Of a stretch of DNA of 64,000 nucleotides, positions 58,488 through 64,000 are shown one piece after another (the stretch's first letter is position 1; the number at the start of each line of letters is the position of its first letter). Position numbers and translations under genes: made by a program. Below the pieces are notes generated by a model. The model had not been told where the DNA came from and did not search any database. It was given only the letters and a program-made list of their open reading frames with translations. Origin of the DNA: JASLEW01 sp035544875 (lineage in GTDB: Bacteria; Acidobacteriota; Thermoanaerobaculia; Multivoradales; UBA5704); NCBI GenBank assembly GCA_035544875.1, contig DASZZP010000091.1, positions 1-64,000 on the forward strand, in the 5' to 3' direction.

Positions 58488-60230
58488 TCAGAAGGTCTCG
58501 CCGGTGGAGATCAGGATCTGGAGGGCTTTGAGGGAGCGGGTGCGGTCGAGCGGGAAGGCGAGGTCGAAGTGGACCACCGAGCCGCCGGCGGAGCGGCTGG
58601 AGCAGATCCGTAAGCCGGCGCCGATGTCTTTCAGGATGCGGCGGTTGGCTTCGAGCGGCTGGGCCGGATTGGGCTCGACGAACCAGGCGCTGCCAGCGTC
58701 GAAGAACACCGCGGCGCCGAGGTGGAGCAGGTGGAGGTATTCGCGCTCGCCGTAGAAGCGCTGCTCCAGGGTGGCGAGGAAACGCCGGTCGCCGGCCTGG
58801 AAGCGCAGCGGGTAGCCGCGCAAGCCGTTGTCGCCGCCCAGCAGGAGCTGGGTCTCGGGGTCGAGGCGCAGCGCCGCGTTACCGGAGACGGAAAAATAGA
58901 AGAGGTTCTTGCCCAGATCGCGGGCGTAGTAGCGCAGCGCGGCGCCAACCAGTCCATTCTCGACCAGGCCGGCTCGAAGGCGGCCCGCCAGCGAGGCGGT
59001 GGCGAGGAGAGTCTGGCGGGGCGTCGGCGTCCAGGCGTCGGCCGCCTTGCTCTTGAACACCAGCTGGCCGCTGTCGCCGCCGAAGGCCCGCGCCGACCAG
59101 CCGAGGCGCAGCGACAGCTGGCGGCCCAGGTTCAGGTCCTCGGTGCGCTGGATGCGGTCGAGATCGCGCACCGTGACGAAGCCGTCCTCGATGTAGTCGT
59201 AGCCGATCCAGGGGTAGCCGAGCGTGCGGTCCGCGGGCGTCGCCGCGGCAGCCGGGAAACCGGCGGCAGGGGCGAAGCGGCTGCGGTCGTAGGTGTAGCC
59301 GAGCCGCCAGCGCTGGGTGGCGCCGTCGACGAGCCCCGGCGAAAAGCCGGCGAAGAGCTCGGCGAAGTCATGACGCTGGCGGAAGCGGTCGGCGATCTCG
59401 CCGCCGAAGTAGAGCCGGTCGATCTGCTGGTTCTGGTAGGCCGTCATGCCGGCGGCCCAGCGGGTGTCGAGCGCGAAGAAGGGGTGCTCGAGGTCGAGCA
59501 GCCGCGCGTGGCCGTCGCTGTTGCTGGAGAGGTGGAAGTCGAGCAGGGCGCGGCTGCCGAACAGGTTCGGGTCGCGATAACGGAAGAGATTGGACCTGCG
59601 GTCGACGTTGGCGCGGTGGGCGAGAATCAGGTCCTTGCCGGTGCCCAGGAAGTTGACGTCCTCGATCTCGAGCTCGCCGGTGTTGGCGCCGCCGGCGTGG
59701 TTGTAGCTGGCCCCGCCCTGGAGCGTCCAGACGTCGCGGGTCACGACGCTGACATCGACCTTGTCGCCGCTCGAGCCCGCCGGCCGGATCGCCACGTCAT
59801 AGAAGTAGGGGTTGGCGCGCAGCAGCCTCTCGGATTCCCTGACCGCTTCGGTCGAGAAGGGATCGCCGGCATGGAAGAGGAGCTGCCGCCGGATCACTTC
59901 GGGGCGGGTCGTGAAGTGGAGGTGGTTGGCCAGGCGAAAGAGCCGGCGGCTCTCGCCCGGCTTGGCCGGGTCGAAGATGTTCTGGGTCACGATATGGACC
60001 GCGCCGATCGTCTTGCCCTCGACCCCGGCCGTATCCGGCGCGCCGGCCGTCGCGGCCGCGCCGGGTTGCGATGGTTGCGGCCGCGGCGCCTCCTGGGCGC
60101 GGGCGGGGAGGCGGACCAGGGCGTGGGCCAGGGCGAAGAGCGCCACCAGCGGCAGAAGCCTGCTCCCGCGCCGGCCATGACGAGCCGGCGCGGTCGCGGT
60201 GCGAGAGGCGCTTGGGCGCTTCGAAGTCAA
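58488..60230 (-). CDS. BamA/TamA (Omp85)-like outer-membrane barrel protein
   Basis: 580 residues with a TTG start (no good ATG). Signal peptide about 24-46 (LLPLVALFALAHALVRL, then ARAQ). A single POTRA-like region (about 70-150; LLRANPYFYDVAIRP) is followed by a barrel with GGDNGLRGYPLRF (LRGY motif) and terminal LISTGETF ending in Phe. Omp85 members insert or export proteins or lipids. With one POTRA it is short for BamA; a patatin-associated or TamA-like role is possible. Gene order with aroC is not informative. Confidence 0.78.
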   Translation of the reverse strand: MTSKRPSASRTATAPARHGRRGSRLLPLVALFALAHALVRLPARAQEAPRPQPSQPGAAATAGAPDTAGVEGKTIGAVHIVTQNIFDPAKPGESRRLFRLANHLHFTTRPEVIRRQLLFHAGDPFSTEAVRESERLLRANPYFYDVAIRPAGSSGDKVDVSVVTRDVWTLQGGASYNHAGGANTGELEIEDVNFLGTGKDLILAHRANVDRRSNLFRYRDPNLFGSRALLDFHLSSNSDGHARLLDLEHPFFALDTRWAAGMTAYQNQQIDRLYFGGEIADRFRQRHDFAELFAGFSPGLVDGATQRWRLGYTYDRSRFAPAAGFPAAAATPADRTLGYPWIGYDYIEDGFVTVRDLDRIQRTEDLNLGRQLSLRLGWSARAFGGDSGQLVFKSKAADAWTPTPRQTLLATASLAGRLRAGLVENGLVGAALRYYARDLGKNLFYFSVSGNAALRLDPETQLLLGGDNGLRGYPLRFQAGDRRFLATLEQRFYGEREYLHLLHLGAAVFFDAGSAWFVEPNPAQPLEANRRILKDIGAGLRICSSRSAGGSVVHFDLAFPLDRTRSLKALQILISTGETF

Positions 60231-60541
60231 GTATGGAGCCGCCGATTCAGCCAGGCTGCTGGACGATCGGCGGCATTATACCGAAATGCCATAAGCCGAG
60301 CGAGTCCGCGCCGCGACGATTTGGCGGCTGGCGACGTGGCGACGCGGCGACGTGGCGACGTGGCGGTTAACGCGGAGCGGCGTGATTTCGGCGAGACCCC
60401 CACAGACGGCGAAGAAATTCCTCCCGACGGCGTCAGGAGACGCCGCCGAGAGGAGCAGAGCCTGGGACGGACGCTCGAAAGAAGCTCTGCTACCCATGTA
60501 TACGCACGAGCCAGCCCAAGCGTTGCGTTGTGGCGCTGTGC
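60231..60541. other. Intergenic region with minisatellite and hairpins
   Basis: Contains GGCGACG-type tandem repeats (about 60328-60366). Two perfect hairpins follow: GGCGTC/GACGCC (60429-60444) and AGCAGAGC/GCTCTGCT (60454-60491). No T-run follows them. No gene seen. Could hold a structured RNA, but nothing is recognised. Confidence 0.4.
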
Positions 60542-60690
60542 TAAGACGAAGCTGGTCCGCGCGCCAGGGGAGGGGGCGTCCCCTTCCCCCCCGGAGGGGT
60601 GGAAAGGGGATTGAGGGGTTGCGGGGGGCGATCCGATTGATGCTTCGAGTAGGCCTCCACCGCCACATCGCAGCGCCGTTTCATCCCTCA
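60542..60690 (+). repeat. Interspersed intergenic repeat, copy 2
   Basis: 149 bases matching 6042-6220 in the same orientation, lacking 30 central bases. Shared blocks include TCCCCTTCCCCCCC, GCGGGGGGCGATCCGAT and GCTTCGAGTAGGCCTCCACC. It lies just downstream of the aroC stop. The 54 kb separation and about 85% identity by eye argue for a genome-wide repeat family. Confidence 0.75.
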
Positions 60691-60718
60691 GGACTGGCAA
60701 CGCCGGTGGGACCTAGCC

Positions 60719-61903
60719 CTAGCTCCCCGAGCCGGGCCAGGCGCGTTGCTGCGCGAGGGTGGCGTCCCAGTGGGCGCGCAGCTCGGCCATCGAGTCGCCG
60801 CCCAGCTTCTCGAGCAGAGCATCGGCCAGGACCAGGGCGACCATGGCTTCGGCGATGACGCCGGCGGCCGGCAGGGCGGTGACGTCGCTGCGCTCGTACT
60901 GTGCGGCGTGCGCGGCGAGCGAATCGAGGTCGACACTCGGCAGCCCCTTGCGCAGCGTGGCGATCGGTTTCTTGTAGGCGGTGATCACCAGGTCCTCGCC
61001 GTTGGTGACCCCGCCTTCGAGACCGCCGGCCCGGTTGGTGGGGCGGATGAAGCGGCCGCCCTGGTGCTCGATGGCGTCATGGGCGGCGCTCCCCAGGCCG
61101 CGGCAAGCGGCGAGGCCGGCGCCGATCTCGACCGCCTTGACCGCCGGCACCGCCATGACCGCCTGCGCCAGGCGGCCGTCGAGCTTCTCGTCCCACTGCA
61201 CGTGCGAGCCCAGCCCGGCCGGCACCCCGTGGGCGATGACCGAGACCGCTCCCCCCAACGTATCGCCCTCGTCCTTGGCGCGCTCGACCCAGCGCAGCAT
61301 CTCCGCCTCCATGCTGCGGTCGATGGCGCGCAGCGGCGAGCCATCGTCCATGCGCAGCAGGTCGTCCCAGGTCGGCGCCGGCGCCTCGGCGCCCACCGGC
61401 CCGAGCGCGCGCACGCCGCTGCGGATCTCGGTGCCGACCTCGGCCAGCAGCATCTTAGCGAAGGCGCCGGCCGCGACGCGGGCGACAGTCTCGCGCGCCG
61501 AGGCCCGCTCGAGGATGTCGCGAAGGTCGCGCCGGAGGTACTTGAGGCCGCCGGCGAGGTCGGCGTGCCCGGGCCGCGGCGCCTTCAAGCGGCGCAGCTC
61601 GGCGGCATGGGGATCGACCACCTCCGGTCCCATGACTTTTTCCCAGTTTTCGTAATCGCGGTTGGCGATCCACAGAATCACCGGCGAGCCCAAGGTGACG
61701 CCGCCGCGCACGCCGCCGCACACCTCGGCTGCGTCGCGCTCGATCTGCATCCGCCGCCCGCGCCCGAAGCCGTGCTGGCGCCGCGCCAGGTCTCGGGCCA
61801 GCAGGCCGTAGTCGACGCGCAGGCCCGCCGGCAGGCCGGCCAGGGTGGCGGTGAGGCCGGGGCCATGACTCTCCCCGCCGGTCAGGAACCGGAGTCGGCG
61901 CAT
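60719..61903 (-). CDS. aroC: Chorismate synthase
   Basis: 394 residues. MRRLRFLTGGESHGPGLTATLAGLP at the start and HQGGRFIRPTNRAGGLEGGVTNGE (signature region, about 255-280) are diagnostic; RPGHADLAGGLKY and DVTALPAAGVIAEAMVALVLADALLEKLGGDS follow the family. Converts EPSP to chorismate with reduced FMN. ATG 61903 is chosen to match family starts; ATG 61936 opens the frame. Housekeeping gene, marking the end of the accessory region. Confidence 0.97.
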   Translation of the reverse strand: MRRLRFLTGGESHGPGLTATLAGLPAGLRVDYGLLARDLARRQHGFGRGRRMQIERDAAEVCGGVRGGVTLGSPVILWIANRDYENWEKVMGPEVVDPHAAELRRLKAPRPGHADLAGGLKYLRRDLRDILERASARETVARVAAGAFAKMLLAEVGTEIRSGVRALGPVGAEAPAPTWDDLLRMDDGSPLRAIDRSMEAEMLRWVERAKDEGDTLGGAVSVIAHGVPAGLGSHVQWDEKLDGRLAQAVMAVPAVKAVEIGAGLAACRGLGSAAHDAIEHQGGRFIRPTNRAGGLEGGVTNGEDLVITAYKKPIATLRKGLPSVDLDSLAAHAAQYERSDVTALPAAGVIAEAMVALVLADALLEKLGGDSMAELRAHWDATLAQQRAWPGSGS

Positions 61904-62069
61904 GGCGGCGAGGATATCAGGGCGAGGAGCGTACATCCGTCACGCTCCCGATCGGGTGGGGGGTTGGCCGAGAACGAACGAGGCCGATGCGGCGGGTCCG
62001 CCAGCGCTCAGCCGACCGAGGTGGATCGGCGGGGAGGCGCCGCCTTTGCTGGCGCCGCCGCCCCGCCAG

Positions 62070-62106
62070 AAAAAGCGGCCCGACCCCAAGTCCTGAATCG
62101 GGCCGC
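62070..62106 (-). terminator. Intrinsic terminator of the lanthipeptide gene
   Basis: On the minus strand: GCGGCCCGA, a 14-base loop, TCGGGCCGC (perfect 9-bp stem), then five T. It lies about 65 bases after the precursor stop. Textbook rho-independent terminator. Confidence 0.8.
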
Positions 62107-62170
62107 AGTTTACGAACTGGTCACGGAGCCCAGATCCGCATGCCGCAGACTATCGCGGCCGCGGTGCGGC

Positions 62171-62356
62171 TCAGCAACAGCTCGAAGCGGCGCTGCAGCG
62201 CGTCCTGCAGGAGACGCAGGTCACGTCGGTCGCGCAACTCGCGTTACAGGTGTAGGGGCCGGATATTCCCCCGGCGACTTCCTGCATCGTGGCGGCGTCG
62301 AGGCTCCGCAGCGTCTCTCGGTTCAGCATCATCTTCCGCGGCGTGGTCTTCTTCAT
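62171..62356 (-). CDS. Class I lanthipeptide-type precursor peptide
   Basis: 61 residues with GAGGAGAAA ribosome site before ATG. Leader (1-30): KKTTPRKMMLNRETLRSLD, the LNxETLRxL signature of LanB-recognised leaders in Acidobacteriota and Bacteroidota, ending AGG. Core (31-61): seven Cys and ten Ser/Thr, ending SSCC. Dehydration of Ser/Thr and capture by Cys would give several lanthionine rings. No LanB, LanC, protease or transporter gene is in the window. It could be an orphan served in trans, or another Cys-rich RiPP class. Confidence 0.82.
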   Translation of the reverse strand: MKKTTPRKMMLNRETLRSLDAATMQEVAGGISGPYTCNASCATDVTCVSCRTRCSAASSCC

Positions 62357-62494
62357 ACTTTCTCCTCAGGTGGCGCCAGGCTCCATTGTCCAGCTCCTAT
62401 ATGCTACTGTGTACTATCTTGACTTAAGAGAGACGAAGGGAGTCGTGCCCGGCTGTCGGCCCCGTTGCCCGGCCCGGCTGCCGGCGCGCGCTCT

Positions 62495-64000
62495 TCAGCG
62501 CGCGAAGTCGATGTAGCCGCGGTCGACGTCGACTTCGATCAGCTTGACGCGGGTCTTGTCGCCGACGTCGAGACCGTCGAATCCGTGGACGACCCGGCCC
62601 TCGACCGGCGGGTCGAGGATGCGGACCCAGGTCCCCTTGTCGGAGGCGCCGGTGACGATGCCGTCGAAGGACTGGCCGATCCGCGAGGAGAGCAGCATGG
62701 CCGCGGCCGACTTCTGCACCCGCCGCTCGACCTTCTGCGCGTCGTCCTCTTTTTCGGTGCAGTGGATGGCCAGCTCGCCCAGCTCGGCGATCGGATAGGG
62801 AGAGGAGCGGCCGGCCAGCGCCGCTTTGAGCAGCCGCTGCGTGATGATGTCGGGATAGCGCCGGTTGGGGGCGGTCGAGTGAGTGTAATCGCGCACCGCC
62901 AGCCCGAAGTGCCCCGGCGCCGTCTGGCCCGGCTGCTCCACCACGTACTCGCCGGCCCCCATCAGCTTGATCACCGCCAGCGAGAGATCGGGAAAGCGCA
63001 AAGGGTCGCGGCGTTGCTGCCGCTCGAGGAAGGCCGCGAGCGCCGGCGCGTCGGGCTCGGCCGGCAGCTTCTCGCCCAGGCCGGCGGCGAGCTCGACGAT
63101 CCGCGGCCAGCGCTTGGGCGTGCGCACCACGCGCCGCAGCGATGGCGAGCCCTTGGCCTCGAGGAATTCCGCCGTGACCCCGTTGGCGGCGATCATGAAG
63201 TCTTCGATCAGCTCCTTGGCGCGGTTCTTGGTCTCCACCTCGACGCCGGTGAGCGCGTCGCGATCGAATACGGCCCGCGCCTGGATCGTCGCGAGGCCTA
63301 GCGCCCCGCGCTCGTGCCGCACCGCGCGCAGGCGCTGGGCGGCGTCGTCCTGGAGGCGCAGCTGGGCATCGAGCCCGGCGACCTCGCTCACCTTCTGCGG
63401 CGCCGGCCCCTTGCCTTCGAGCCAGGCGCCGACGCCGTTGTAAGCCAGCTTCGCCTGATTGCGTACCGATCCCCGGTAGAGGTCGGAGCCCTTGAGTGAG
63501 CCGTCCTTGTCGACCACCATCTCGACCACCACCGCCAGCCGGTCCTCGCCCTCGCCGAGCGAGGAGAGATCGGTCGACAGCCGCGTCGGCAGCATCGGGA
63601 AGATCTCGGCCGCCGTGTAGACCGAAGTGGTGTTCTGGCGGGCGTGGCGGTCGATGGCCGAGCCCTTGGCAACCAGCGCGTCGACGTCCGCCACCGCCAC
63701 CAGGACCTTGACGGCGCCGCCGGGCAGCTGCTCGGCAACCGTCAGCTGATCGAGGTCGCGGGAGTCGTCGTTGTCGATCGACGCCCAGAGCAGCCGGCGC
63801 AGGTCGCGCAACGGACCGCCCGCCACGGCACTGCTGGGGGCATCGCCGCCACCAGCCGCGACCGGAGCGGCCGGAGCAACCGGAGCGGCCGGAGCAACCG
63901 CCGGAGCGGTGATATGCGCCAGCTCGGCGAGCGCCTGCGGCGAGAAGTCGGGTTGCAGGCCGCGCTCGAGCATGGTGCGCCGCGCGATCGTCTGGAGATG
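62495..64000 (-). CDS. RNase II/R family exoribonuclease (5' end outside window)
   Basis: 501 visible residues; the frame is open to base 64000, so the N-terminus is missing. ERGLQPDFSPQALAELA, IDNDDSRDLDQ (catalytic Asp cluster), VAVADVDALV, a SVYTAAEIFPMLPTRLS block, HFGLAVRDYTHSTAPNRRYPD and EDFMIAANG are RNB-domain signatures. A short S1 domain ends the protein (DGIVTGASDKGTWVRILDPP). Degrades RNA 3' to 5'. Distinct from the accessory genes. Confidence 0.93.
   Translation of the reverse strand, partial: HLQTIARRTMLERGLQPDFSPQALAELAHITAPAVAPAAPVAPAAPVAAGGGDAPSSAVAGGPLRDLRRLLWASIDNDDSRDLDQLTVAEQLPGGAVKVLVAVADVDALVAKGSAIDRHARQNTTSVYTAAEIFPMLPTRLSTDLSSLGEGEDRLAVVVEMVVDKDGSLKGSDLYRGSVRNQAKLAYNGVGAWLEGKGPAPQKVSEVAGLDAQLRLQDDAAQRLRAVRHERGALGLATIQARAVFDRDALTGVEVETKNRAKELIEDFMIAANGVTAEFLEAKGSPSLRRVVRTPKRWPRIVELAAGLGEKLPAEPDAPALAAFLERQQRRDPLRFPDLSLAVIKLMGAGEYVVEQPGQTAPGHFGLAVRDYTHSTAPNRRYPDIITQRLLKAALAGRSSPYPIAELGELAIHCTEKEDDAQKVERRVQKSAAAMLLSSRIGQSFDGIVTGASDKGTWVRILDPPVEGRVVHGFDGLDVGDKTRVKLIEVDVDRGYIDFAR

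Noticed and set aside
57701..58501. A 13-bp direct repeat (CAGAAGGTCTCGC) flanking the Uma2 gene
   Set aside because: About one such 13-mer pair within 1 kb is expected by chance in a window this size, and no transposase or inverted repeats are present.

Overview
This is a very GC-rich window (roughly 70% G+C by eye) from a Gram-negative bacterium. Outer-membrane proteins are present: a FadL-type porin at 37761 and a BamA/TamA-like barrel at 58488. There are many exported CRTAC1 (ASPIC/UnbV plus VCBS) proteins, and a class I lanthipeptide leader typical of Acidobacteriota and relatives. I infer an Acidobacteriota-like host; this rests on gene content only. No tRNA, rRNA, CRISPR array or transposase gene was recognised.

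Layout. (1) 1-2536: a nitrilase-family hydrolase (minus strand) and a DUF1702-like protein (plus). (2) 2622-4236: two LuxR/NarL-type regulators, the first with a strong promoter. (3) 4487-15812: a translationally coupled biosynthetic cluster: acyl carrier protein, active ketosynthase, a ketosynthase homologue without its catalytic residues (chain-length-factor-like), an HMG-CoA-reductase-type thioester reductase, a CrtI/CrtISO-type flavoprotein, an SDR-acyltransferase fusion, a flavin halogenase-like enzyme and a carotenoid cleavage oxygenase. I did not recognise this combination as a known pathway. (4) 16216-31670: a long operon with a UbiB kinase, a UbiB-like pseudokinase, proteins sharing a novel N-terminal module, three paralogues of an unrecognised ~440-residue family, a DinB-like protein, an active patatin and a dead patatin. 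(5) 31708-40868: a divergent pair of patatins, a giant pseudo-SGNH protein, FadL and a GMC oxidoreductase. (6) 41094-57530: a tightly overlapping operon of four CRTAC1 proteins, TPR proteins and a pentahaem cytochrome. (7) 57715-64000, all minus strand: Uma2, a barrel protein, chorismate synthase, an orphan lanthipeptide precursor and an RNase II/R-family gene cut by the window end.

How it fits together. The same short element (YTTTT, exactly 12 bases, then CTAT or TCAT) stands upstream of the second regulator, the biosynthetic cluster, the UbiB operon, the patatin/SGNH operon and the CRTAC1 operon. This suggests that regions 2-6 form one regulon, plausibly led by the LuxR pair. A working hypothesis is that a polyene or fatty-acyl product is made by region 3 and then handled, stored or exported by the lipid-active proteins of regions 4-5. 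A repeated theme is an enzyme family present both as an active form and as a form stripped of catalytic residues (ketosynthase, UbiB, patatin), plus a pseudo-SGNH protein.
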